This document shows positions 10,815 to 22,786 of a stretch of 64,000 nucleotides of DNA, piece by piece (position 1 is the stretch's first letter; every line of letters starts with the position of its first letter). The stretch is from Ypsolopha sequella. Lineage: Eukaryota; Arthropoda; Insecta; Lepidoptera; Ypsolophidae. The stretch lies in contig CAKOHE010000061.1 of NCBI GenBank assembly GCA_934047225.1, positions 1 to 64,000 on the forward strand, read 5' to 3'. A program made the position numbers and the translations under genes. Below the pieces are notes generated by a model that saw only the letters and a program-made list of their open reading frames with translations, was not told where the DNA came from and ran no database searches.

Positions 10815-11219
10815 AATGCCTAATACCAGTTTTGCATTGGTTTCAGTTCCGTCAATGCAGATAATAAAAATTAAAAAAAAATATGGTGTATTTTTTGACT
10901 CAAGACAATTATTAATTACACTTCATAAGTAAACATACCTTTAATTTTCGAATATATTACTTTTAATAAAGCATAAATTTCATGAAAAAAGCGACTCAGC
11001 TCCAATATTTCACAGCTGATTGGAACGAAACCAACACAGGCAAATACTTACTAGAAAAAAACCATCTTTATTACATAAAGAAATTATAGTTAATGTTCGT
11101 ATGTAGCCGCGATTTCAAAATATCTGAAGTTTTGCTTGCGCGGCATTTGTTTAGAGCAGGATAGACAATCAAAAAACTAAAGTGTTAGAGCAGGACTGAA
11201 ATTTAGCATTGTGGAGCCC
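10815..11219. mobile_element. Small non-autonomous DNA transposon (MITE), 405 bp
   Basis: Bounded by perfect 14-bp inverted ends, gggctccacaatgc at 10815-10828 and its complement at 11206-11219, with weaker similarity continuing inwards. It is flanked by ttt on both sides, a possible 3-bp duplication as in PIF/Harbinger elements. AT-rich, no coding capacity. The superfamily is inferred from end structure only. Confidence 0.6.
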
Positions 11220-11700
11220 TTTAAGAAGATGGCATACCCTAGCAACTTTTTTTATTACCCGTCCAGCACAATAAGTCTAATGGCAAAGACCTTATTTGCT
11301 TTTCATAGAGGCGATTATATGTTGGCTCTTTGGCTTCTTTTTCTTGGACGCGTAATACTAGTGATCACGCAGCAAAACAACAAATTGGTGTGTTTTTAGC
11401 TAATACTGAAATATTTTGTAGGAAAAAAAATATTTGATTTAGGTAACATCCCTTCATATTTCTATTGCCCATTCTATAAAAAAAAAACAAATTGATCTCA
11501 TAACTGCGTTTTTAAAACGAACGTTTGAAAACCAAAAAAAAAGAGAGTGGACAACTTCTTTTTTTTGACGAAAGTATAAATCTTAATAGATTGTTTAGAG
11601 GTGGAATCCCTACATAAAAGATCGATAAATCAAATATATTTTCTTAAATATGAGGAGAGACCTAGTTTCTTCTGAAAACCTGGTGTTGTTGATGTTCTAG
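11219..11700 (+). repeat. Dispersed repeat A, copy 1 (inverted partner at 56900-57389)
   Basis: Matches the complement of 56900-57389, roughly 90 percent or more in the first 190 bp and looser beyond. Both copies carry an open frame with the same short peptide (SSTISLMAKTL...HRGDYMLALW), but neither looks like a known protein. The simplest reading is two copies of one transposon family. No clear terminal repeats were found. Confidence 0.75.
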
Positions 11701-14300
11701 CGTCAGGTGTCCCGTTAAGGGAGATGGTGATCATACAAGAAGGTACATCGTAATGCGTGGTCGTATCCACCAGAACTACCTTTAATCTAGTAAATGAATA
11801 AAATGAAGTTTTAGGATAGAAAGGGATACTATTTAAACAAGCGAATATAAATTTAAATAGAAGGTGTCGAAAATACTGAATATAGCGTACTAATTGGGCG
11901 AAAGACTGTGGGCGAATAAATGTTGCAAACGGCGACTAGAAAATACAAATTGAGTTGAGCTGAATATTTCTCAGGCGAACGGTTTTCTATTTTAGTGACA
12001 ATTTAATTTCAAGTAATAAAACTAGGGACGTCGTCTTATCTCGGCTCCTTATTTAATATTACATGTAAACCTAACACGCACCTGCTCGCTTCGCTTGTCA
12101 TTGCACCTATTTTTTAACTTTTGTTGAAATATTTTCGATTCCTTTCATACTTTAAATTCACCCACTCAGTATTTTTAGTCGAACGCTTTGGTATTTATTC
12201 CGGACGCTTGAAGTCGCTAATTATACATATTTGTATTCGCCAGATTAATGATTTCCCTAAAAATAGTAACCGACTTCAAAAATTTAGCTGCAGTCATTCA
12301 CTAAAAAGTTCAAAATATATACATATACTGACCGATGGTACTGAAATAACAGTTTATCAACGTTTTTCTTTCTGAAAAAAGTCGGCACCCTCATATTGGT
12401 TTTTATATTGCCATATCGTAGCAAATACGTCGACTTATAGAACATATGTTTCGGTAAGAAAGTAGGCGGCAAAAGTGTATTTGCAAATTTACGCTAGTAC
12501 AAAGCGATTGCCTCAATCTCGAGTGGTATGCTGTAATTTTCCGAGGATTTCCACTGCCTATCTCTGAAGACCTTCCTCAGATCATGGGTAAACTCAAAAC
12601 GGGACATACCTAGAACCACACTCTTCCAAACAAAAAAGTTAACGCACCCAAAGAAAATTTTGAAGTCGGTTAAAAATTTGAGGTTGCATTGTAGATACTT
12701 GTAAAATGGTTTGGAAATAATGCTACTGGCCATAAAAAGTGCGCTTATTTTTCCAAAATAATTAAATTCTGTCAATATGTTGTTAATAATAGCCATAGTC
12801 TTATTATGCTTATCTTCAAATATTTCTCAGGAATTCTTGTGAATTAAAATTTTTCACTCATCTGATATATTCTGTTTTCACCCGCAGTGTCCATTTAATA
12901 TTTAATATGTTTTCATAAATAAATATGAAGAAAAACAACATGGTTTTATTGAACATTTCAAAAGTATAGATGAGCCCTGGCACCTAAAATCTATTGCATT
13001 GTTTTTTAATGTGTTTTGAATATGAAATGTCACACTTTTAGCTTTATTCGTATATGTTGAATTCGCCATGTTCACCAGGCAGACGACATTCGATTTTAAT
13101 TTTTTTTCGTAAAATATTGACTATTTGATGAACTTAATTTAAAGCAATTTCAATTCTATGCAGTCAATATTTTTTTATAAATTTTTATATTTTCGTTACT
13201 TGTGACGTCATTTGTTTCCCTAAGGCTTAATCAACAATATCCTTTGCATTAGTAAAAAAAAAACATTTGACATATTACAAGCGCTAGGGATGTAGTAATG
13301 CAACATCTTTATCGAACAAAAGGTATCGATACTTACTCATACCAGTTATTCATTTTTTAGGATTAGACGCAAATAAAAACAGCGTTAAGCAAGTAGGTAT
13401 GTGGTTCTACATGTAATGACAAAAACTTACTTATTTACTTGTGTAAAGAAACAAAACTAATTTTCGAGATGTTTTCACAATAAACGGTTTCGTGTAGCTG
13501 TAACCTGTCGTGCTAGCTTTTAAAAACTAAAATATTTGTAGACTTCTTTTTTTTAGCACCGTCCTGGGCCAAAATATTCTGGTAAAACGTCCATGCACCA
13601 TACAATCTTTTAAAACTGTGATAGTACTGCTAACGTTAAAAGCTTTAGTTCTTGGTTTGGTGCCGACAAAACTAAAATTTCTTAATTGAAAAAAAGTTGT
13701 TAAATTGAATAAATAAAAGCTAAATTACCTACGTAGGCGTCTCATCAAATACTTAAATCTGTTAAGAGCGACCGACACCTACTTGGATAAAAAGTATCGA
13801 TACCGAAAGTAAAGGTAAGTGGTAAGTGTAACACCACTGGTGTCAACTGTCAAAGAGAAGGAAGGGCGAGACCTCAGAATAAGGAATACAAATAGAAGCC
13901 TGGCTAAAATAAGAACTGGGCATTAGCCATTGTACTCATCTAACGTAAATTACTCCTGTGTACGAGTGAATGAAACGACGGACCGCACTTACTTTATATT
14001 TTTTCCTGGTGTGTCACTAGATTGAACCAAACAAATGTCAGATGGATGTAATTTGGATGTATTTTAAAAATTATAATACCATCAAATTAAATATGTTTCA
14101 TCATTGTACCGTTGTGTTGTAATATCGTTCGTAGCGTGCATCACATCTTAATTTGGTGGCATCGAAATGTCTAATGCATTTTGCAAAAGTTTACAGCTTC
14201 ACCGAGAGAAATTAAATATTTTTGTGCTCTTCCTCTCAAAATTCGTGAAAGTGTGATTTATTATTGTTTGTGTTGATTGTTTTTTTAACATTGTAATAAA
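11701..14300. other. AT-rich stretch without recognised gene
   Basis: 2.6 kb of AT-rich sequence with many stops in all frames. The few short open frames (such as 12121-12375 and the minus strand 12494-12796) show no domain and look like chance. No promoter or RNA gene could be supported. Confidence 0.4.
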
Positions 14301-15480
14301 ATGTCTTGTGCGATTGAAGGCTGTAAATCGCATACAGGAAGAAAAGAAAACAACAATGAAGCAATATCATTTCATCGGTGAGTTCTGATAGTTTTTATGT
14401 TAATAAGTTGCAGGATCATACCTAAAACTCAGTAACAATAATAGTAGTTCTTGTAAATCATACTCGTGTTCAATTCTACACCGATATTTACCTGTTTTAT
14501 ATAGATTTTCTGCCGACTATGAGAGGTTATGTTTTTTCGTATAGTGATGTACTAAAGTCCGTGTGGCAAACTATCGAACATTGTTTCCCGCGGCAGCCGT
14601 GCATAAAGGATAATCCATCTATCAAAAAAACATAGTTTCCAAGAACTCTGTAGATGGTGTTGAACTGACTACGTTGCTAGGTGCCAAAGCCAAAACGATT
14701 GAAAAAAAAAACATTGCGTCACGTCACATACGCTCGTTGGTTGATGACATGTGTGCTGAGCATATTATGTGCGAATGCTTTGTTATGGTCCGTCCAGGTT
14801 TAAAATGTACCATGGCTTGTACTCATTGCGCTTTACGACTTTCATCTTTAGGAAAAAGATGTATGCCTCCATTTTTATACAAATCCACAAGGCACAGACT
14901 TCTCTTCTTTTTCTCTTGGGACATTTTCTTTCTGGCGTAGAAAACTCATAAAAAGACTGCAAATTATTTTTTTCTTTTTCCTTGTTGTTATCATTTATTT
15001 ATTTTCAAAATGTCATTGTGATGTGATGTGACAATGACATTAATTACTTTTTTATGTACGTTTCGTTTAACGATCTCAAAATTACATCCAAGTGCAATAA
15101 TCAAAAAATCATGTGACGTTCCGTTCCTTGCAGTAACTTACCAAGTTCAGCGCCGTCTATCCAGCGACTAGGGAAAAGTAAAAAAAAAAAGAAAAGAAAA
15201 TCCCTCATTGCAGCGCGAGTTAAAAGAAAAATAATGCCGAATAAATATCGCTATATTTTTTTGTTACAGATTTCCAAAAAGGGAAGAATTAAAAAGTGAA
15301 TGGCTTAGACGAATAATTTGACCAAATTGGGCAATTAAAAAAAGCAGTCATATTTGTTCGAAACACTTTACGTCGGATTCTTTTGGACCAAACGAAAATT
15401 TAAAATGGAGACTTTTAAAAGCAGATGCCTTACCAACGTTATATTTACCAGATACAGACACATTCGTAACCTTTAAATAA
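14301..15480 (+). pseudogene. THAP-domain zinc-finger gene remnant, two exons, in-frame TGA
   Basis: Exon 1 (14301-14377) starts MSCAIEGCKSHTG and ends at a GTGAGT donor. Exon 2 starts at 15270 after a pyrimidine-rich acceptor (ttttttgttacag), and joining the two keeps phase. Together they give the THAP zinc-finger signature: C-x4-C at the N-terminus, FPK, the conserved W in SEWLRRI, C-x2-H in ICSKHF, and a downstream LPTLYLP. THAP domains bind DNA and occur in host regulators and in P-element-type transposases. One in-frame TGA (15319-15321) lies between W and C-x2-H, so this copy would not make a complete domain. The frame ends with TAA at 15478-15480; a possible further exon starts near 15570 (ATEPVPMDVCGL after tttcaattttag). 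It may be a dead host gene or transposon remnant. Confidence 0.75.
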
Positions 15481-18400
15481 TTATGTATAATTGCATTATC
15501 AATCTTGTTTGTAGGTACGTGCTTGTACTATACTATAGTATATTAACTCGATAATTTTTCAATTTTAGGCAACAGAACCAGTACCTATGGATGTCTGTGG
15601 TTTAGAAAAGTGCATATTTCTATGTTCGCAAATCGTTCTGAAAGGCCTGTTCGTTCACGTTACTGCCGTGATCGACTTCACGAAGAAATTCCGCAGATCA
15701 AGACATTTTCGTACTTAGTAGTTGACAAAAAAAGTACTTTGACAGGGTAGTTCTATCGTGAAATGAATTTTGGGAATGCTTATTGACTTGAACTGCGCAT
15801 AATTTGATTTCTTATTACAGGTTATTGGGTATTTTAATCGTTCATTATTTGTTATTAGTTTTTATTCAAGATAAGTTGTTGTTTATCTGATAGAAATAAA
15901 AAAAAATTGAAATTACCTCTGTAGTAATTGCGCTGTCATCGCTCATCATTGACATAATAGTATTATTACGAATCCTGTAAGTCTATGATTATTATGATTT
16001 CTATTGTTGCGATTAATTCCTTCCTCCTTGATTGAACAAAGACGCGACATCAACGAACATCTATTTGATTGAGTTAAGAGGCGACTTAAAAAGTATCCAC
16101 TTAAATGGTTTACGGTTGTATCTCTGATACAAGCTACAGCATTTTTTGTACTAGAAACAAGCACAATTTTGGACTTAACTTATGTACCTACCTGCCTACG
16201 ATATAGTAATTTGTACTTAATAAAAAATATTATGCTAAACGAAAGATATCCTTTTATTAATTCCTTATTTACACAATATAATATGTGTCCCACTGGGGTA
16301 GACAGAGACCACTTTGCTATTAATTCTCTTGGCCTCCTTCCAAAGCAAGAGGATGTCACCAGAAAGGTCGGTGCCTCCTGCATTCTCTTTTTTTTCACAC
16401 TTTGATACGATATAATGTGTGGTAAGGAGATTGGTCGCGGTTCATTTCGATTTGGTTTATTTATCGTAGTCAAAAATCGACATTGTTACATCACTAGCAA
16501 AGCAACGAACTAGTGACAACCTACCTAATTAAGAAAAAACTAATACATATCCATCTCTCTCTAACGCACTAGAATGTCGTAAGAAAATCAAGGATAGGTA
16601 TCTTTCTCCGCGTATTATTTTAGTCAGGTTTCTATTTTTATTCCTTATTCTGAGGGCGAGACAGTACTTATGTGTGTGTGGGTGTATATTGGACGTTGAC
16701 AAAATGTTGCATTAAGAAAATCATTTTGTTACGTATTATGCAAAATGTTGGCTAACGTTGATGGAAATGGGTATTATGGGTTGATTCATAAACATTTTTC
16801 ACTTTTTAATATGTGGATGGCCAAAGGGCACATTCCTGTGTTCAGCCATAGCATAGGGTTAAATGAAGGTCATAAGTTAAATTCTAAAAATATCTATAAT
16901 CTTTAGTTAATTTGCCGCAAAAATAATGAAATATGGCCAAATAATGTATTATCTCGAAACGGTTTTGGAATTAGCACTCCTTGGCTTAGACTTCCCATAC
17001 CGAATTGTTAGTGCATTTTTAAAATACACACGACGTCATATTGAGACCCTTTTCTCGTAAAAATTCATTAAGGCGTCCAACTATCACTGTGTTCAGATGA
17101 GCACTGATTCCAAACGTGTGAGCGTCACCCATTTAAAGGTGAAAACATTTTGGTGCTGTCATACTACGGCAAGGGCCTATCTTTACTTTTGAAATCTTTG
17201 GGTTTATTTAGTATTTTAGCCGAATCCTTATAACTGGTTGAAACGTATACGAAATGCCATCTCAGTCAGTCCCTTTTAGAGGTTTCATTCTTTCCCAGAA
17301 CCTTAGCCCAATTAATAGTCAAATTGTATCGATTTATATTGTTGTTACAGAGAGTTCAACCGCACACAAAGTTCAAACCGTTAATGATTGAAACAACCGT
17401 AATATAGAAGGGCCGCGCCCACTGGCCGCACCTAGCTTCCGCTGCCCTACCCAATACACCGCAGGTGGATAACCACCCTACTTTTAAGTATTTATTAACC
17501 CTGCATAAATCACTTCCATACACTCGGGCCCTTAATAAAAAGTGTGTTCGCCACGCGATTACTACGGACATGTCCCCCCAACCGACTTATTTTATTGGTG
17601 TAAAAAATTAGATGTAACTTTTTATGGCTTCTTGGAAACGAAAGCTTTCCCCCTTTTTGACGTAACTTTTGCAGCGAGAATGAAATTTTGTTTGACAGTC
17701 TGGGAATATTCAGTGTAATTTAGTTTCACGTAATAAAAGACAGTTTCAAGAAACTAATATAACAAATCATAAAAGATGAAGAGTTAGAAGATTAATATAC
17801 GTAAGACAATTATTATGTAAGAACTATCAACGAGTGTTCCGCGTTTATGACGAACTTTTTGTTATTTTATTGCTATATTAGAAGTAGTAGGCGTTTAAAT
17901 ATATGTACATACCTAATCGTATATAAATTCATAGTTTAGCTCGGATTTTGTAAAACAAACATAAGGAAAACCAGGTGTTGGCTTCAGAAGGTTATCTTAA
18001 ATTAAATCTCAGTTTTCGCTTTGGATATTTCGATTTCCTTCGAGGTTTTCAATGAAAACCAAACATTCCTCAGAATTGATCTAAACATACTGGATTGAAT
18101 GAGCTGAAAGAAGTAAATTTAAAAAAAAAATACTTTGATGACGTTATTTTTTTTTATTCATTTCATGTTTTATCAAATACATGGTCACGACATGAATCCC
18201 CGAGGGAGCGTTTCCAAGTAAGGACTGTAAAATGAAAGTTACAAACCACACTCGTACACTCACTTTTCACATAAGATTACGTCGTAGCATGATGGGTGGT
18301 GAGCCCTATTGCCGTACTTAGGTCATACATATGGACAAAATATGCAATTTTGGTGGTATTTCAGAATAGATAGAACCTTGGTGTCTTGTTCCTTTACGTT

Positions 18401-18529
18401 CTGGGTTTTAAAGTCACACAGAACCTTGATACTCTCACCTAGTTAAAACTAATTAAAAACAACAAGGTTCGATCTCACAAATAAAAATGTCAGATAGAAC
18501 TTTTTGAATTTGGAACACAAAATAGTAGT
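15481..18529. other. Stretch without recognised gene
   Basis: 3 kb of AT-rich sequence. It holds a possible third exon of the THAP remnant (near 15570-15720) and no other frame with a recognisable domain. The small open frames at 16169-16473 and 17356-17571 look like chance. Confidence 0.4.
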
Positions 18530-18925
18530 TTATGCTACAAGGGCGCAAAGGAATAAATTACGAGGACGACTTAAAACACGAGCGTAGCGAGTGTTTTGAA
18601 CGTAACCGAGTAATTTATTGCTCTTACGCCCGTGTATCATACTACGTTTTTCAATGCATAGTGTGAGGAAATAAAACAAATATAATTTTGTGAACTTTAA
18701 ATTGTAATTGGCTCAAAAGGACTGTATCCAGAGCCGTTAAACAGTGGAAAAAAAGTATGACATTTATGGTACACAGGAAAGGCTGCAGGTTAGCCAACCA
18801 TTGTAAATAAATAAAAAAAAATAATAATAAAGCCCTAGGGCAAAATAATCGACTTTCTGTTCGGTTTTGATGCATAAAAAGTGGGCCTTTACGAGCACAT
18901 GCATTGAAAAAGAACATATAACTTT
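18530..18925 (-). repeat. Dispersed repeat B, copy 1, with GC-rich palindrome
   Basis: Matches the complement of 49600-49975 at high identity. The apparent minus-strand reading frame here (18651-18917) is shared with the other copy but resembles no protein known to me. This copy contains a 31-bp segment around cacgagcgtagcgagtg (a near-perfect palindrome at about 18573-18603) that is cleanly absent from the other copy. Confidence 0.8.
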
Positions 18926-20047
18926 GTTGTATTCTAAATAACTCGAATAAAAATAGTGCTAAAATGATAATTTAAATAGAGATCGTAACTTCTTAAAAAT
19001 TTTGAAAAACATGGACCATTAACTCCAAAAACACAAAAATGTTACATAGAACAATGTTGCTCTGAGGCGACGTGGTGTACCCCTACGGGATTTGAACTCG
19101 CGACCTCAATACTGTGATTTTATATTGTTACATAATCTAATGAAACTTGAGGATAAAACATGATTATTGCAAAACGACACACCTCATGATCGGGATACCC
19201 GACCTATTTCAGCAGGTCGTGTCAGCTCGTGTCCTATTGAAACAGGTCGGCTAATCATGTTTCATTTAATTCTACTACGCTCAACGATTTTCGTTGACTA
19301 CGCTAATTATATTTTTACGGTTGACTTAAGAGGCCTCTTATATGAAATTTTGAAAATATCCTTCGACCTTTTGCGGTGTTTTCAAGAAATGAAAGGACTG
19401 GAATATCATTTTTAAAAATGCATGTTATAATAAAGCTCTTTTCTTTCTTTCTTTCTAAAATACCGTTCCAAATCAAATCGAACAAGTGAACCAATTTTTC
19501 TATATATTTGTTATTTTAGGCACAATCTACCTTAGTTTAAAAGCCGTTTTGCCGAATTTCGCTGTAAGAGGCTCTGATATTAAGCCGTTTTCAGTAAACA
19601 TCATACATAAATCAACAAGTGAAGTCCACAGCTTATTTTCTTCATATTTTTTTTTTTCATAAGTATCATCTAGCGGCGTCTAACCACGTCTCTACTTAGC
19701 CCAAAAAGCAAAATTTGATGAAACACCATCATAAATAGGTGTGTGGATTACATGAATATTGCCTCGTTTTACGCAAAGTTGCATGGTGCATAATTTTTGT
19801 CTACACTGGAAATAAAAAAAGAGAGAAATACTAATGAAACTAAGTATATATACTTAAGAAATATTAAGTAAAGAAGACTACGTTTATACATTTTTCAATA
19901 AATAAACAGTTACAGTTTCATAGAAAACAGTTTTTACCTGAAACCGTTTCACAAATTCGGCGTTTTTTTTAACATCTCACCATCATGCACCTCTTGATGA
20001 GAGATGGGTCAGAGTGCGGTGTGGGGTGAAGGGAATAGTACATTACG
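18926..20047. other. Spacer with short repeat fragments
   Basis: Non-coding. Near 19080-19125 the minus strand has a tRNA B-box-like string (gagttcaaatcccgt) but no tRNA fold, so it is at most a SINE fragment. At 19428-19455 an AATAAA signal precedes a (tttc)n run, which looks like the 3' tail of a plus-strand LINE or SINE. No gene recognised. Confidence 0.4.
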
Positions 20048-20218
20048 ATACGAGAGCGATGAAACGTTTTCTGACGAGTGTGAGTTTGCGGCACGAGCCG
20101 AAGGCGAGTGCTGCAATCACACGAGTCGAGAAAAAGTTTCTCGCACGAGTTTCGTATAATTTTTTATAGTACAAGTGCGGAAAATGCCGACTTTACGCAC
20201 GCGCAGCGTGCGTAAAGT
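20048..20218. repeat. Two GC-rich imperfect palindromes
   Basis: An imperfect hairpin (about 20048-20156) has arms of about 50 bp and a core gcacgagccgaaggcgagtgc. Next to it lies a short hairpin (20190-20218) with 13-bp arms, actttacgcacgc and its complement. Together with the palindrome at 21291-21406 they bracket a block with THAP and Crypton-like exons. Confidence 0.65.
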
Positions 20219-20392
20219 GGTCATTTTACGCACGGTGTGCTATAAACATATATAAAGATGTGTGCAAAGTTTAATGGGGATGCTTATTGTCAAATTAGTT
20301 CCGCATAGAGGGCACTGTCTGTTTGTGCCTGTTAGCTTGTCAGTTCACATACAAATAATTGAATAATTTCCTATTTTCATTGAAAAGTTTAA

Positions 20393-20593
20393 GCAAACTT
20401 TAAAACTTTAAAGGGAACTTTAAAATTTCCTAGTTATGTAAAGTTGAAAAAAAAGTGGGATAGGGAATTAAGGATACTGAACTATAAATCTAGTTATTCT
20501 AGGTTATGTGCCAATCATTTTAAAGAAACTGATTTTGAAACAACTTCAAAGACAACAGGTACAACAAGAAACAAGAAACATTGTGTTTCGTAA
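20393..20593 (+). pseudogene. Second THAP-domain exon (C-terminal half of the domain)
   Basis: Plus-strand frame open from 20393 to TAA at 20591-20593. It contains FPSYVKLKKKWDREL, then SRLCANHFKETDFE: the conserved FP, the core W, the C-x2-H-F pair and the DF of THAP domains, with normal spacing. The N-terminal C-x4-C half is not found upstream, so the first exon is lost or too diverged to see. The sequence differs from the THAP remnant at 14301-15480, so this is a second family. It sits inside palindrome-flanked DNA, which suggests transport by a transposon, but a decayed host gene cannot be ruled out. Confidence 0.65.
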
Positions 20594-21064
20594 ATATCTT
20601 TTTAATACAGTTGCTCAAAAAGTGGCGTATTGCAGGGACGTATAGCGTTCGGGATGTAGGCTATTACATACTCGAGCTTTTTCTTTACCTTTTCCGAACT
20701 CGTGCGTTCTCTTTCCCAACTGCCAAAATAATGTCTATTAAAAAGAAAAAACAAACCACGAAGTTTTACAAAAAAAAATTTTTATGACTCATGCAAATAT
20801 TTCTAAAAAGAAGGTACTAATTTGTTTCAATATCAGATTTAATGATTTGATTCAATGAGTTAGGTTAGGTTTCATTTCATTTCATCTCATTAAATTTCAT
20901 ATCAATAAAAAAATTCTACTAAAGACTTGGCTGTATGGGCAAAGTTCCCTTTGCCTACCCAGAATGGGTGAAGAAAACAAAAAAAAATCTCTGCTTATAT
21001 TCTTTTACGGTTGGTGCCATTTTCCAAAAATTTTCTTTGCGGGTTTAGTTGTTTGTTGCACAAA

Positions 21065-21214
21065 ATGAGAAATTTCGACGATATTTTATTTGAATTAACA
21101 CCACCGGAACTCAGTATAATTGCACAAAATACTTCGGAGAACATTTTACCGGAAAAGTCAAAAAGTCGCTACATATCTACATACGAAGAATTTATTGCGT
21201 GGAGTATTAGTTAG
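21065..21214 (+). pseudogene. Crypton-like tyrosine recombinase N-terminal exon (candidate)
   Basis: Frame from ATG at 21065 to TAG at 21212-21214, encoding MRNFDDILFELTPPELS followed by SENILPEKSKSRYISTYEEF. The LPEKSK-x-Y-x3-YEEF pattern resembles the start of the core-binding domain in insect Crypton-derived tyrosine recombinases (DUF3504/ZMYM-like proteins), which cut and rejoin DNA. This is recognition from memory, not a search. Only about 50 residues are present and the catalytic part is absent, so it is either a first exon cut off from the rest or a fragment inside a non-autonomous element. Confidence 0.45.
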
Positions 21215-21290
21215 TTGAGTTTATTGTGTTTTTATTATTTTATTAAATTGCTTCATTTTTTCGCAACTGTATTAAAATAGTTGTTCAGTA

Positions 21291-21406
21291 CACGTGCGGA
21301 ACCGTCATTGCAACTTGTTCCGACTGTCAACCCTCACCTTCGGCTGCGCCTCGGCTCGGGTAGACATTTGTCGGAACTCTTTGCAATGACAGGCTTTCCG
21401 CACTCG
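21291..21406. repeat. Imperfect palindrome, about 116 bp
   Basis: Left arm (21291-21324, cacgtgcggaaccgtcattg...) pairs with right arm (21370-21406), giving about 34-bp arms around a GC-rich loop. A related string (tagtacaagtgcggaa, 20167-20182) occurs left of the THAP exon. Confidence 0.7.
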
Positions 21407-22338
21407 TAATGAAAAATAATATACCCATATTTTAATTATTATTTACATTATTCACCAAATTACTACCAAAAATAACATCTATCAGCACAGCGACAAGACA
21501 CAAACACTCAGCGCCCTCTACCGTAAAAGCTTTTGGTTTTCTTTCCCATTGAGATCAAAGCCATCAGGACGTTACAAACACCTAACGCATTTATATGGTA
21601 GCTGAACGGGATGGCGCACCTTTTAGCCCTGCCCATGGGACACAACAATCTTATTAAGTAATTTGGAACTCAAGTATAAACGAAATTAAAAATACCGAAC
21701 TCCCGAATGACTTCAAGCGAAAATTGGCACAACATTACATAACTAATAAATTGTGTTAGAGAGGTGGTTTTAGTTAGGATTCAAGTACTTAGTAAACTGT
21801 GAACTTTATTATTGGGCCTACTTCTGCTCTGTGCGGATGGACGACACTTTTATGTAATTAATTGAGATTTTTTCTCGTCTAAGTGACAATGTCTTTATTG
21901 AGAATAAATTATCTTTAAATCTAAATCTAAGTATATTTTACCAGCATAGGCCTAACAAGTTTATCCTAAAATTGTGTTTGGTCGGTAACTATGTAAATAT
22001 GTATAGACTACCTATAGATTAGAAAGCTCGCTTCGTGCGGGCACGCATCTCGTAAAAGAGTTTCTGAAAAAGTATTGAGAAATAAATAAAAAGGGTCGAC
22101 AAATATCTTTATTATGTGTAAAGAAATTCAGGAGCAGTTTCAATTCTCTCAGTTGAACAACTTTGCTATAAACACATTTATTCGCAATTTGAGGACCTTT
22201 CTTTGAGTTTTTTTTCTATTCAACGAAGATAACTAAGTTACGTTTTCAGATCAGCGAATGTCTAGCTAGAGTATATCCTCTTTTTTATAAAAATTACACA
22301 GGTAGTAGACTATTACTTCAGGCGGTGGAGCACGGTGT
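21407..22338. other. Spacer without recognised gene
   Basis: AT-rich non-coding DNA with no domain-bearing frame or repeat that I could define. Confidence 0.4.
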
Positions 22339-22465
22339 TTAATCGCGCGCGACGCCACTATTTGAATCACAAGTGGAAGGAGCTTGACGTACCGTTTAAT
22401 CGCAAAAACATCGTGTCATGCTCCTCGCACTTGTGATTCAACTAAGTTGCGCCACGCACGATTAA
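22339..22465. mobile_element. Foldback MITE with about 45-bp arms
   Basis: Left arm 22339-22383 (ttaatcgcgcgcgacgccac...) pairs with right arm 22420-22465, with some mismatches, around a loop of about 36 bp. No coding capacity. The target duplication could not be fixed. Confidence 0.65.
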
Positions 22466-22786
22466 GGCTGCGTATAAACCTGGACAAATTAGTGATTTTG
22501 CCCCCGCATCCCCGCACCTCAACTGTTTGCGCGACCGGCCGTCACCGGCCGCGAGCGCTATTTCTTAGCTCCCGTGAGCGGTGTGGATCCGCGGTCATTA
22601 ACCCGTGCACGTGCTAGTTTTCAATAATAAGTATAATGCATCTACGATGTATAAAATTCAACCCAGTTGACAAAACGGTTTGTTCGCAATGGCATTTTTT
22701 TGCGTAATTGTGTTTGCATCTAATTTTTATATTTCAAAATTTTATTTTTCGAAAGTTATACTTGCAAAGATAATGATAACGATGAT
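22466..22786. other. GC-richer spacer before the satellite
   Basis: About 320 bp, CpG-rich in 22500-22620 (rare in this window), then AT-rich. No recognisable gene. The long open frame that starts at 22680 owes its length to the satellite that follows. Confidence 0.4.

Noticed and set aside
11211..11399. Small protein MEPFKKMAYPSNFFYY..., conserved with 57210-57395
   Set aside because: The similarity also covers non-coding flanks at the same level, so the two copies are a DNA repeat rather than a conserved gene.
16169..16473. Opposite-strand frames near 16.2-16.5 kb
   Set aside because: Low-complexity and overlapping, no domain, no splice or promoter context.
19075..19140. Possible tRNA gene on the minus strand (B-box gagttcaaatc)
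   Set aside because: The T-stem does not pair and no A-box, anticodon arm or acceptor stem can be built. At most a SINE fragment.
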